Shown: positions 1 through 8,380 of the stretch, in pieces
Position numbering within the stretch: the first letter of the stretch is position 1
How the letters are laid out: every line of letters starts with the position of its first letter
Source of the DNA: Trichomonas vaginalis G3
Taxonomy: Eukaryota > Parabasalia > Trichomonadida > Trichomonadidae
Assembly: GCF_026262505.1 (NCBI RefSeq)
Contig: NC_067207.1
Location: 25,388,082 to 25,452,081, forward strand
Direction: 5' to 3'
Length of the DNA stretch: 64,000 bases
Program-made: the position numbers and the translations under genes
The notes under the pieces: generated by a model
Told to the model about the DNA's origin: nothing
Databases searched by the model: none
Seen by the model: the letters and a program-made list of their open reading frames with translations, nothing else

Positions 1-57
1 CATGAGTGCTTTCTTTGTTGCCTTAGAAACATAGGGGTCCTTGTTTGGATTCGTCAT
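1..57 (-). CDS. 5' end of an unknown Polinton A gene, runs off the window
   Basis: A minus-strand reading frame begins at an ATG at 55-57 and stays open for 19 codons to the window edge (starting MTNPNKDPYV, lysine-rich). It is divergent from the plus-strand gene beginning at 74, with 16 bases between the two ATGs, so they would share a very short AT-rich promoter. I do not recognise the product. The assignment rests on the divergent layout and on the similarity of the intervening ACCCATAA-type sequence to the region before other ATGs of this element. Confidence 0.4.
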   Translation of the reverse strand, partial: MTNPNKDPYVSKATKKALM

Positions 58-73
58 TTTTTACCCATAAGAA

Positions 74-415
74 ATGGGTTTATTTGGCGCATTAGCAGGA
101 GTTGCATCCAGATTTTTTGCCCGCAGTGGGAACAATAGCCAGAGGTGTATTTGGAGTTGGAAGGAAGATTTTGAGTACATTAGGTATACTTAAAGAGAAA
201 GCACAACCTATTATACAAACTGTACAGAAAGGTTGGGATGTAGCACGAGATGCAGCAAATCTATTCCAAATCCTGAAACAAGAGGAAAAGTTCAAGGATG
301 GATGGACAATGTAGGAAGACAAGCAGGAAACTATTATAACAAAGCAAATGACTACTATAACCAAGCAGGACACTATATGGACCAAGGTGAAAGATTCTTT
401 AAACAGAGGATATAA
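74..415 (+). pseudogene. Small Gly/Ala-rich amphipathic virion-type protein (remnant)
   Basis: Starts MGLFGALAG at 74 and contains stretches such as GTIARGVFGVGRKI followed by a region of alternating Tyr, Asn and Lys near the end. Short Gly/Ala-rich amphipathic proteins also occur in Polinton B (53,942-54,469) and Polinton C (62,349-62,627). In Polintons and adenoviruses such small proteins are often minor virion components that act on membranes; applying that here is inference. Part of fossil Polinton A and looks broken. Confidence 0.45.
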
Positions 416-668
416 CCATGAACAACAGTGGGTAAAACAATAACAACCGCAACCACCTCAAACTTGGGAATGTAAAGTTTTTTACTGAGATGAAATGAAC
501 AATACAGCATTGAGACAAATGGGTTCAAGATGGATTTGTCGACTTCCAGCAGTTACAACAACGTGTTTGTCAAGTTCTTCCTATACCTCAGGAAGTTTTA
601 GACCGACTTTAAAAAACCTAAACAACCAGTTGAAAACAAACCAAACTAAAATTTTTTACTGAGATGAA
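416..668 (+). other. Degenerate coding stretch between small genes
   Basis: A weak reading frame of a Gln/Val-rich small protein can be followed between about 498 and 640 but is not cleanly open. The sequence TTTTTTACTGAGATGAAATG occurs twice, ending at the ATGs at 498 and 669, so this looks like two successive gene starts with the same leader. No product is recognisable. Confidence 0.3.
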
Positions 669-1010
669 ATGACCGAAGAAGTTGAAACGGTAGATTTGAC
701 ACCACAAACAAAAAGTTCAGAACCATTGTCAAAACCTGTCAAAGAACTTACAGATGAAGAGAAAAATTCAATAATAGAAAGTGCCAGGTCTGGAAATACA
801 AACCCTAACTATAAAGTCACTTTTCATAGAAATGGAACGGCTAGTATCTCAAAAAAGAAACAGACTCTCACAAATAAAATATTGAAGTCTGAAGGAGCTT
901 TCGAGACAACAGATGGAAAAGTTTACTTCACTGACCAACAGTTCATTATAGAACATCTCATTGACTTAGAGTCGAAATATTCTAAACTTTACAAAAACAC
1001 AAAAAGTTGA
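669..1010 (+). CDS. Small unknown Polinton A protein, 113 aa
   Basis: Open frame starting MTEEVETVDL. The N-terminal third is rich in Glu, Ser, Pro and Thr; the middle carries NPNYKVTFHRNGTASISKKK, which looks like a short beta-rich segment followed by a basic patch. The start is supported by the leader TTTTTTACTGAGATGAAATG, shared with the start at 498. It is followed after 18 bases by another small acidic gene on the same strand. No family recognised; a structural or assembly role is possible from its position only. Confidence 0.5.
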   Translation: MTEEVETVDLTPQTKSSEPLSKPVKELTDEEKNSIIESARSGNTNPNYKVTFHRNGTASISKKKQTLTNKILKSEGAFETTDGKVYFTDQQFIIEHLIDLESKYSKLYKNTKS

Positions 1011-1028
1011 AAGGAAAACAAAAAACAA

Positions 1029-1253
1029 ATGGCATATGATATTTATGAAGATGTTAACGACACAACTGTTCCTGCAGGTGGGGAAAAGTCAGAGGAACCG
1101 AAAAGTGACGAAAAACCGATAGAAGAAGAGAAACCAAAAACTGAAGATAAACCAAAACCAAAGTTTAGTTTGGAAACTAAACCAAGTCAACCTTCATTAG
1201 CTGGTATGGGTTGGCGTCAAAGACTTATGGCAGCAGGCGGTTATGTAAAGTAA
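1029..1253 (+). CDS. Small acidic/proline-rich protein, 74 aa
   Basis: Starts MAYDIYEDVND and is dominated by Glu, Lys and Pro with runs such as EEKPKTEDKPKPK, so it is probably disordered; the last 25 residues (LAGMGWRQRLMAAGGY) look helical. It ends in TAAAG, matching the stop-overlapping UAAA that trichomonads use as a poly(A) signal. Comparable Pro/Glu-rich small proteins lie at 34,898-35,357 in Polinton B. Function unknown. Confidence 0.45.
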   Translation: MAYDIYEDVNDTTVPAGGEKSEEPKSDEKPIEEEKPKTEDKPKPKFSLETKPSQPSLAGMGWRQRLMAAGGYVK

Positions 1254-1283
1254 AGAAAAAATATTTTTTTATTTTTATAAAAA

Positions 1284-1535
1284 TGCCCCATATAGAATGG
1301 ATAGAAAGTCTGCTAGAATAAAAGCAGAGTTACAAAAGATATGGTTGGAGAGTTTCGAAGAATTTTAAATATAGGAAGGGAAGACCCATAAAAGTCTATG
1401 ACAAATTGTCTGGTCCTCGCTACGAAATGGATTTGGAAACAGCACGTGCAAATTATCCAAACAGACTAGAGAGGTTAGAAGAAGAACGTCTTATGGACAT
1501 GCCTTTCGATGTTAGTGAGCATTGCATGAAGTAAA
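1284..1535 (+). pseudogene. Degenerate small gene
   Basis: Short plus-strand coding segments with protein-like composition (for example MDRKSARIKAELQKIW and YEMDLETARANYPNRLERLE) lie between the acidic gene and the HNH remnant. They look like one small charged helical protein of this element that is no longer intact. No family recognised. Confidence 0.3.
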
Positions 1536-1575
1536 AATTTATTTTAAAAAAGTGACATTTTTTATTTTATTTGAA

Positions 1576-2161
1576 ATGTACGCTGAGTTTGTTGGAGAAG
1601 ACCGTTGGGAAACTTGTTTGTTAGATGAGAAATATGAAATTCACTGTTGTGAGTCATTTGAAGTCAGAAACAAAAAGACAAAAAGAGTTTTAAGCGAATG
1701 GGAGCGAAATAACGGATATGCTGTTATGAAGATGGGTGGAAAACACTATCTTAAACATGTTGTCATTGCAACTCATTTTATACTGAATCCTAACAATTTA
1801 CCTTTTGTAGACCATATAACCGTATAAGAAACGACAATAGACTTGAAAACTTACGTTGGGTCACTCGTTCTGAAAAACAATAAGAACAAAGGCAAATTTG
1901 GAGATATTGTATTCGAATTTGTCGACGAACTAGAAGATGAAACAATTGAAATTACAGACTATGGCAAGCATACGTTTGAGTTTTACTACTATAGCGAAGA
2001 ACAAGACTCTTTTCTACTTTTATACCGGCGTAAACTATAGGAAATTACAAGTATATTTTACTAAGGCGGGCTATGCTTATGTAAACACTAGAGATACAGA
2101 TGGAAAAAACGTTCAAATACTTCTTAACAAATTCAAGAAGCTATATGGCATACTATTTTAA
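1576..2161 (+). pseudogene. HNH homing-type endonuclease (remnant)
   Basis: The region shows the NUMOD4-plus-HNH layout seen in phage and giant-virus homing nucleases: an N-terminal segment around EDRWETC, then a central KHVVIATHFILNP and VDHI segment, followed by NRLENLRWVT, the classic end of this HNH class. A C-terminal domain (about 1,905-2,160) with a Tyr-rich stretch and KKLYG resembles the C-terminus of the HNH gene at 38,654 and the small protein in the Polinton B inverted repeats. The ATG at 1,576 is preferred. Fossil part, broken. Confidence 0.65.
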
Positions 2162-2186
2162 AACAATATATTTTTACATATATTAA

Positions 2187-2384
2187 ATGCTTCAGGTTGA
2201 AAAACAAAGAACAAAAGTAGCAGATACAAAACCGTTAGACTATATCTTTACAAATGCTGGTAGGACAATATCAGATGAAGAAATTTCATCCCGAACATAC
2301 AGGTTTGACTATCCAATTCGTTGGCTTCAAAGTCCTTCAGATGCAAAGGCAATAGGATTTAGAAGAGTTTTGTTTTCAAAATAG
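2187..2384 (+). CDS. Small unknown protein, 65 aa
   Basis: Starts MLQVEKQRTK and stays open for 65 codons, containing YDYPIRWLQ-like aromatic content near the middle and ending in Phe-Ser-Lys. The segment YPIRWLQSPSDAKAIGFRRV is similar in style to the jelly-roll-type proteins of Polinton B that begin with a (Y)PRHWVEYVGGEKAIEIRQV-like stretch (52,835 onward). It may therefore be the N-terminal part of a minor-capsid homologue. That match is by eye only. Confidence 0.4.
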   Translation: MLQVEKQRTKVADTKPLDYIFTNAGRTISDEEISSRTYRFDYPIRWLQSPSDAKAIGFRRVLFSK

Positions 2385-2397
2385 AACTAACGCATTT

Positions 2398-3050
2398 ATG
2401 TTCGCAGTATATTTTCATGGGCAGTATAAAGGTTCTGATGGTCTAATAGACAAATTTGACGAAATGAGAATCTTTACAGTTCGTTCAGACGAAAGTCTTG
2501 AGAAAACTCTAAATGACTTTCAAACTCAAATGAACAAATATTATTGGGAATTTCAAAAAAAATACGACTCTTTACTAAATGGAAACATACTATCTGAAAC
2601 TAGAATATGACAAGATGAACTCCACCGTTTCATTTTCAAAAGATTGAAATTAACCCTCCAGAGATACAGAGTTTTTATTTTGGGAAGTAGACAAACGTTC
2701 TTGGGCACAATTTCTTCGGTTACTAAACCAGAACGAACCATTACCACCAGATGGTCCATTTAAATTTATACTTCCACCAGCAAAATTTGACAGTTTATAG
2801 AAACGTGTTTGACCCTCAAAATGTTATGTGTCATGCAAGTTTCAGTTCAAGCAACAATAGTTTTCTATGTATTGGTAAGGACTTTTATGACTTTGCTTCT
2901 AAATTCTACGAACCACCTAGTAACAGTTTCTCTGACTTTCAAGTTTGGTTCACAACAAATGGTGTGCAACATATTATTCCATTGTACTATGACTTTTATC
3001 TCGAATTGTCTTTCATATATAACTACGGAAAAGTGCTGAAAAAGTATTGA
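2398..3050 (+). pseudogene. Minor-capsid-like remnant, unknown detail
   Basis: Consecutive plus-strand segments (MFAVYFHGQYKGSDG at 2,398 and a second starting near 2,751) have beta-rich composition. Together with 2,187-2,384 they occupy the length of one 260-300 aa gene. Polinton B has three proteins of that size at 37,750, 49,855 and 52,835 that look like paralogues of one another, and this region may be their counterpart. The region is a fossil and broken; the assignment is tentative. Confidence 0.35.
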
Positions 3051-3054
3051 AAAA

Positions 3055-3454
3055 TAATGTTTAGGGTAGAAGGTTAGATCTAACCTCTTTTCTACCCTCT
3101 TTTCTAACCTCTTGAATTTTCATGAATTTTATACAGAAAACATAGCACAAAAATAATGTTTAGGGTAGAAGGTGAGATCTCACCTGTTTTCTCACCTCTT
3201 TTCTCACCCGTTGAATTTTGTATTATTCTTCACAAAATGCTTGTTTTGAGGTCGAGCCACTTTTGGCTCCACCGTATTCTTTCAACCAAAACTCATGAAT
3301 TCAGCAAAAATATAATTTAGGGTAGAAGGTTAGATCTAACCTCTTTTCTACCCTCATTTCTACCCTCGTGAATTTTCATGAATTTCCTTAAGATAAAAAA
3401 AAATAAAGTTAGTTTTATTTTTTTATTTTTTTTATTTTGTATGTAAGGACAGAT
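3055..3454. repeat. Cassette spacer: three palindromic modules and shared leader
   Basis: Contains three copies of a compound palindrome at about 3,061-3,115, 3,160-3,215 and 3,316-3,372. The centre is GGTTAGATCTAACC in the first and third and GGTGAGATCTCACC in the second, and the flanking CTTTTCTACC or TTTTCTCACC repeats mostly match the centre type. It ends with the leader AAATAAAGTTAGTTTT, a T-rich run and GTATGTAAGGACAGAT immediately before the ATG at 3,455. The same leader precedes the genes at 4,387, 6,124 and 7,159 and the minus-strand gene in Polinton B at 44,821. Confidence 0.8.
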
Positions 3455-4116
3455 ATGTCAGTCGAAGCAAAAACATTCACGAACAAATATAATGGCGAAA
3501 CATTCACAAAAGGCACTTATAACGGTATTGAAGTCTTACGTAGAGACAAGGATGGTTATATAAATGCAACAAATATGTGTCAGCAGTTTAGGAAAGACTT
3601 TAGAAAGTTGTTGGAAAATAAGTCCTGGGAAGAGTATTATAAGGCATTTTGTGAAGAATATAGCAACCGCCGGAATTCCGGCGGTTGGTTTTTATACAAA
3701 ATTCATGCAGGAATTCCTGATGAAATCAGACAGGTTAGAGGAACGTATGTAGACCCAAGACTTATAAACTATATAGCAATGTGGGCTTCTCCAAAATATT
3801 GCATAGCAGTTGAAAAATTATGGACTCCATAGACAAGAAAGTTCATGAGAAGTTAGATGAAGAAGAACTTGAAGATACAGTAGAAAATGCAAAACATTTG
3901 TTTGAAGAAGAAGTTGGAAAAATGTGCGGAAAACAATTAGAACATGAACGCGAGATATGTTATGGTTATAGAGATTCTCCATACGAACTAGACCAATGGG
4001 AACAAGAAGATTTAAAGAGAGAATTTAGAGAATATGAACTCGCTAAGATAGCATTTGACGCTGGAGAAAAGAAGTTAAAAGTTTGGGGTCGTTTTGTAAA
4101 AAAATATTGTGAGTAA
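3455..4116 (+). pseudogene. KilA-N domain protein (remnant)
   Basis: The N-terminal part shows the KilA-N pattern: TYNGIEVLRRDKDGYINATN, then CQQFRKDFRKLLENKSWEEY, then VDPRLINYIAMWASPKYC. KilA-N is a DNA-binding domain of phages and large DNA viruses. The C-terminal part is acidic and helical, rich in Glu, Lys and Tyr. A 24-nt perfect palindrome (CAACCGCC, GGAATTCC, GGCGGTTG) sits inside the coding sequence at 3,664-3,687. The ATG at 3,455 is chosen because upstream codons lie in the shared leader. Fossil part; looks broken. Confidence 0.75.
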
Positions 4117-4386
4117 ATGAACCATTTATTTTTATTGAATTCAGCAAAAATAATGTTTAGGGTAGAAGGTTAGATCTAACCTCTTTTCTACCCTCTTTTC
4201 TACCCTCTTGAATTTTCCCGAAAATCATGAAATTTACACCAAAAAATAATGTTTAGGTGAAGTGGTGAGATCTCACCTCTTTTCTCACCTCTTTTCTCAC
4301 CCGTTGAATTTTCATGAATTTCCTTAAGACAGATGAAATAAAGTTAGTTTTTTTAAAAAAATATTTTTTATTTTTATTGTAAGAAC
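4117..4386. repeat. Cassette spacer with two palindromic modules and leader
   Basis: Two modules, the GGTTAGATCTAACC type at about 4,154-4,215 and the GGTGAGATCTCACC type at about 4,252-4,305, each embedded in CTTTTCTACC or CTTTTCTCACC repeats, followed by TTGAATTTTCATGAATTTCC and the AAATAAAGTTAGTTTT leader just before the ATG at 4,387. It separates the KilA-N gene from the next cassette. Confidence 0.78.
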
Positions 4387-5301
4387 ATGTTAGCAACAAC
4401 AGCACCAAACTCGTTAGTCATGAATCCAACATCTATGTTAGTAGAAATGAAAAGCTTCATTCCTTCTTCATATACTTTCGAAACAGAAATCCAGAAGATA
4501 AAGCAAGAACTTTTAACAAGTAATTTAGACTGTAGTGCGAAAGATGAAACAAATGAACAGTATCTTTATGAAATGCAGGACATTATTGACCATTTACCCA
4601 AATTGCCTGAAATTCAGCAACAAAAACTCACTATTCCTGAATTCGATGAAATAGAAGTCAAAGCAACTGACTCAGTAGAAATAAAGAAGTTCATACGAAA
4701 GGTAAACTATGAGTTTCTAGGATTTCATTGCAACCATAAAGTTATGGACAAAGATTGCGACATGGTATATAAAAATATTTCTGACATATATAAATCTGAA
4801 GAATTTAAGACCTACGACAACTTTGTTTCGTTAGTTGCTGAATGTGTATGGCAGATAAGAGATAAAGATAGAAGAGGTAAGGTATGGAATGAACAGATAA
4901 AACCAACTGCTTTTGAGATGAAGAGAGCAATTGACGCTTTAGTTGTTTTAGCAGGTAAGGTTTCAGAATATAACGCTAAAATGAACCCGCAATGTTCAAA
5001 ATGTAAAGCAGCAATAAGAAAATATAACTACTCCGTCAAAGAGATAGAAAGAATGAGAAACGACTATGCAGACTTAAAGAAAGAAGCAGAAAAGCCAGCA
5101 GAAGATAAAATGGATATGTTAGAATTTCTGAACAAAAACTATCCAACTGCTGACGATTTCCTTTTATCTGACGTCAAGAAGAAGTATAAAGAAACTTTCG
5201 GCATTGTTAAAACATTCGATATCCTCAGCGAAGAAATAGAAGCTACGAAACTGTTTAAGATTTCAAATATACATCGTACAATTCATGTAAAACGCTTATA
5301 A
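4387..5301 (+). CDS. Unknown cassette protein, 304 aa
   Basis: A long open frame that I do not recognise. It is largely helical and charged, with a possible coiled coil around residues 210-250 (KEIERMRNDYADLKKEAEK) and a CSKC pair with Cys-Lys spacing at about residues 201-204 that could bind metal. The C-terminal part (YPTADDFLLSDVKKKYKETFG) resembles a small helical DNA-binding unit but this is a guess. It carries the same upstream leader as the KilA-N genes and is flanked by the same palindromic modules, so it belongs to the cassette locus. Confidence 0.6.
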   Translation: MLATTAPNSLVMNPTSMLVEMKSFIPSSYTFETEIQKIKQELLTSNLDCSAKDETNEQYLYEMQDIIDHLPKLPEIQQQKLTIPEFDEIEVKATDSVEIKKFIRKVNYEFLGFHCNHKVMDKDCDMVYKNISDIYKSEEFKTYDNFVSLVAECVWQIRDKDRRGKVWNEQIKPTAFEMKRAIDALVVLAGKVSEYNAKMNPQCSKCKAAIRKYNYSVKEIERMRNDYADLKKEAEKPAEDKMDMLEFLNKNYPTADDFLLSDVKKKYKETFGIVKTFDILSEEIEATKLFKISNIHRTIHVKRL

Positions 5302-6123
5302 AATAACTGAGGTGAGAAAACGGGTGAGAAAACAGGTGAGATCTCACCTCTTCACCTAAACATTATTTTTATTGAATTCAGCAACAAAATTCTGAGTAAA
5401 ATAATTTTTAGGGCTTGTGTCAAACCGTTGAGTTTTCACAAAATTTAAAAAATAACGTTTACCATGTAAAACGCTTATAAAATAACTGAGGTGAGAAAAC
5501 GGGTGAGAAAACGGGTGAGATCTCACCTTCTACCCTAAAATATATTTTTGTCTGATTTACGCTCATTACGATGAAGAAGTCTTGACAAAACATATACGTT
5601 TAGTTTCGATGAAATCATGACAAAGAATGTACGATGAAGAAGTCTTGACAAAACATATACGATGAAATCATGAAAATTCATGAGGTGAGAAAAGAGGGTA
5701 GAAAGGAGGTTAGATCTAACCTTCTACCCTAAACATTATTTTTGCTGAAAAATGACCAAAAATCTGAGTAAAATGGCATAAGATTGCTTCCCTCGGAAAA
5801 CCGAGAGAAGAGATTCCGTATGAAAATCGTGAAATTTCTCTAGACCGGATTTACCGGCCTTGCCTAAAACACATGAAAATCGTGAAGAACAGCGACCAGG
5901 GAAAAAAACTTAGTCGCCTAAAACTCATGAAAATCGTGAAATTTCTCTAGACCGGATTTTACCGGCCTTGCCTAAAACACATGAAAATCATGAAGCACAG
6001 CGAGACCGTTTTTTTTTTTCTGGGTCGCCAAAACTCTATGAAAATCATGAATTTCCTTAAGATAGAAAAAATAAAGTTAGTTTTTTATAAAATATTTTTT
6101 TTATTTTGTATGTAAGAACAGAA
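5302..6123. repeat. Long cassette spacer: inverted modules, KilA-gene fragments, hairpins
   Basis: No open gene. Palindromic modules in the reverse orientation lie at about 5,312-5,362, 5,490-5,540 (GGTGAGATCTCACC type) and 5,693-5,735 (GGTTAGATCTAACC type). The stretch CATGTAAAACGCTTATAAAATA at the end of the preceding gene is repeated at about 5,463. From about 5,770 come short hairpins, including CCTCGGAAAACCGAG, GACCGG-ATTTA-CCGG and GCGACC-A-run-GGTCGC forms, whose surroundings (TTCCCTCGGAAAACCGAG, GAGATTCCGTATGAAAATCG) match an internal stretch of the KilA-type genes at 7,386 and 44,585. The spacer therefore seems built partly from fragments of those genes. Confidence 0.72.
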
Positions 6124-6735
6124 ATGACAAACATTGAGTTTGAAACAGTTAAAAAGATAGACAATAACACTAAATTGGTTAGAATTGGTGATTTAAACGT
6201 AAGATACTCAAAGAAATACAACAAATATTCTTTGTCAGACATTTTATCTCCATTTGGAAAGAAACCGAAGGACTGGGTTAAAATTGCTTCTACTCAGAAA
6301 ATTTTGACAAGAAATCCTGAGCTTATGATATCGGTAAGATTCTATGGAACTGCAGCATATCTCATTGACAAAAGTCTTATACCAATAGTTTTGTTATGGT
6401 TAGACCCAGTTGTTGGATATAACTTCATAACATATGGTTTATTCGACTCAGAACGTTGCAGTGAAGGCTTACTTTACATCGTTCAGAAACCGAAGGACTT
6501 CAATACAAAGAGATATAAGATAGGAAGAACATATAATATAACTCAAAGATATGACAGTACAGTCAATAGAGTTAAGGTTGTGTTCGTTAACGATATGAGA
6601 GCTGCAGAAACAGAACTACTTGAAAAGTTTGAGAAAATGTATGGTGCTCCCATAAAAGGTAAAGAAACGTTTGAAGTAGATGAGATAGATAAAGCTATAA
6701 AATTATTTGACGAAGTTGCTGAAAAATACATGTAA
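6124..6735 (+). CDS. T5orf172 / GIY-YIG-like protein, about 203 aa
   Basis: The C-terminal half (about residues 115-200) has the T5orf172 (MUG113) pattern of the GIY-YIG superfamily: GLLYIVQKPKD, then RYKIGRTYNITQRYD, then AAETELLEKFEKMYG and a final GKETFEVDE. This domain accompanies KilA-N in phage and NCLDV Bro-type proteins and is a putative nuclease. The N-terminal half is of the MSV199/KilA-like kind (LDPVVGYNFITYGLF). The ATG at 6,124 follows the shared leader GTATGTAAGAACAGAA. Appears whole within the fossil element. Confidence 0.75.
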   Translation: MTNIEFETVKKIDNNTKLVRIGDLNVRYSKKYNKYSLSDILSPFGKKPKDWVKIASTQKILTRNPELMISVRFYGTAAYLIDKSLIPIVLLWLDPVVGYNFITYGLFDSERCSEGLLYIVQKPKDFNTKRYKIGRTYNITQRYDSTVNRVKVVFVNDMRAAETELLEKFEKMYGAPIKGKETFEVDEIDKAIKLFDEVAEKYM

Positions 6736-7158
6736 AAATAACGTTTACCATGTAAAACGGTTGTGAAAAAAAGAGGTTAGAAAAGAGGTTAGAAAAGAGG
6801 TTAGATCTAACCTTCTACCCTAAAATATATTTTTGCTGAATTCAGCACAAAAATCTGAGTAAAATGGCATAAGATTGCTTCCCTCGGAAAACCGAGAGAA
6901 GAGATTCCGTATGAAAATCGTGAAATTTCTCTAGACCGGATTTTACCGGCCTTGCATAAAACTCATGAAAATCGTGAAATTTCTCTAGACCGGATTTTAC
7001 CGGCCTTGCCTAAAACACATGAAAATCGTGAAGAACAGCGACCAGGGAAAAAAACCTGGTCGCCAAAACTCTATGAAAATCGTGAATTTCCTTAAGACAG
7101 AAAAAATAAAGTTAGTTTTTTATAAAATATTTTTTTTATCCGGAATATAAAGACAGAT
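6736..7158. repeat. Cassette spacer with inverted module, hairpins and leader
   Basis: A reverse-orientation GGTTAGATCTAACC module lies at about 6,772-6,825. It is followed by hairpin-bearing KilA-gene fragments nearly identical to those at 5,770-6,055 (two GACCGG-ATTTTA-CCGG units and one GCGACCAGG / CCTGGTCGC hairpin at about 7,037-7,062). The leader AAATAAAGTTAGTTTT at 7,103 runs into a T-rich tract, TTATCCGGAATATAAAGACA, and the next ATG at 7,159. Confidence 0.78.
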
Positions 7159-7965
7159 ATGTCAACAACAGAGAACACAACAACAGTTATAGTCCATGAA
7201 GCCATAAATGAAGAATACGAGTACATACAGTTTAACAAACAACTCCGTCTCATTCGTTCGGTCAAAGACGATATGTACCAAATGCAAAGTATTTTGAACG
7301 CTCTTCGTTCTACAAAGCAAGCATATCATTGGTTTGAAAACCAACAGACAAAAGAACTTTTAGAAGAATTTCCTCATATGTTTGCGACCCTCGGAAAACC
7401 GAGGGTCGAGATTCCGTACGAAAATCGTAAAAATTTGCTAAATGGTTTGAGAGGATATTATGTTCATAGACTTTTAGTAAATGCTGTTGCAATGTGGGCT
7501 TCACCTCGTTACGCTTGTTATATTTTCATGATGTTAGATGAAATTCATAGACAAGAACGTGAAGAGCTAGAGAACAAGCTTGAAGCAAAAGACAAAAGCA
7601 TTCAGAAAAGAATACCACGTTCGGTACCAAAAGGAAAGGAAAAGAACTATAAGTATATGATTTATACTGAAGAGATGGAAAATGAAGAAGATAAAGATAT
7701 GGTTATGTTGCATTTAGTCAGAAGAAACAACAAAAGCTTTTACGACCTTGCTAAGATTTACAAATCTGACAGAAATTGGTTCTATCGCGAAAACTTACCG
7801 ATTTCAATGACACCGAATGAAGATGTGAAACAAATAGTTCAAGATACGTTACCTCAAACACACTATGATATTAAAGGTTGTACAATACTTACCTTCAAAG
7901 AAGATTTGCCATTGTTAAAGGAAAAAATAACAGAGTATTTTGACAACTTCAAACAAGTAGAGTAA
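7159..7965 (+). CDS. KilA-N-like / DUF3627 protein, 268 aa
   Basis: The N-terminal half has the viral N1R/KilA-like core GYYVHRLLVNAVAMWASPRY followed by ACYIFMMLDEIH. The C-terminal half (about 150-268: YKYMIYTEEMENEEDKDMVM, FYDLAKIYKSDRNWFYRENL) matches my knowledge of DUF3627, found downstream of KilA-N in insect iridoviruses and relatives. It is very similar to the minus-strand protein at 43,994-44,821 in Polinton B, showing exchange or common descent between the elements. A coding-sequence hairpin (GACCCTCGG, AAAA, CCGAGGGTC) lies at 7,386-7,407. Ends in GAGTAAATG, with UAAA overlapping the stop. Confidence 0.75.
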   Translation: MSTTENTTTVIVHEAINEEYEYIQFNKQLRLIRSVKDDMYQMQSILNALRSTKQAYHWFENQQTKELLEEFPHMFATLGKPRVEIPYENRKNLLNGLRGYYVHRLLVNAVAMWASPRYACYIFMMLDEIHRQEREELENKLEAKDKSIQKRIPRSVPKGKEKNYKYMIYTEEMENEEDKDMVMLHLVRRNNKSFYDLAKIYKSDRNWFYRENLPISMTPNEDVKQIVQDTLPQTHYDIKGCTILTFKEDLPLLKEKITEYFDNFKQVE

Positions 7966-8049
7966 ATGAACCATTTATTTTTACGCTTGACTTCAGATGG
8001 CTCAGGTAGCTCTATAAAGTAAATTGCCTTGTCAAATCCTTCTGGCATT

Positions 8050-8380
8050 CCGAGTCCTTCCATCCGACAGAAAAATATTTTCCCGACGACAAGAAAAAGT
8101 TCTTCCTTCCAACAGGAAAAAATTTTCCTTCCGACAGAAAAAATTTTCCCGACGACAAGAAAAAATTTTCCATCCGACAAGAAAAAATTTTCCAGTTGTC
8201 CGTCCGTAAACCATTCAAATTTTCGAAAATTGAGAACTTTTTGGTCGAACTTCAGAAAAAAATTTTCCATCCGACAGGAAAAATTTTTCCATCCGACAGG
8301 AAAAAAATTTTCCTTCCAACAGGAAAAGTTCTTCCTTCCAACAGGAAAAGTTCTTCCTTCCGACAGGACACAAACGGATG
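8050..8380. repeat. Degenerate minisatellite with self-complementary unit
   Basis: About a dozen imperfect copies of a 20-35 base unit such as CCTTCCGACAGGAAAAATTT or CCTTCCAACAGGAAAAGTTC. The unit is partly self-complementary (TTTTCC with GGAAAA), so adjacent units can pair. Long open frames exist on both strands only because the repeat lacks stop codons; their Phe/Ser/Arg repeats are not a real protein. It lies between the KilA cassette locus and the ATPase of Polinton A. Confidence 0.8.

Noticed and set aside
3437-3454. Upstream in-frame extension of the KilA-N gene (MYVRTD)
   Set aside because: These codons lie in the leader GTATGTAAGGACAGAT shared by several unrelated genes and lack an ATG in frame.
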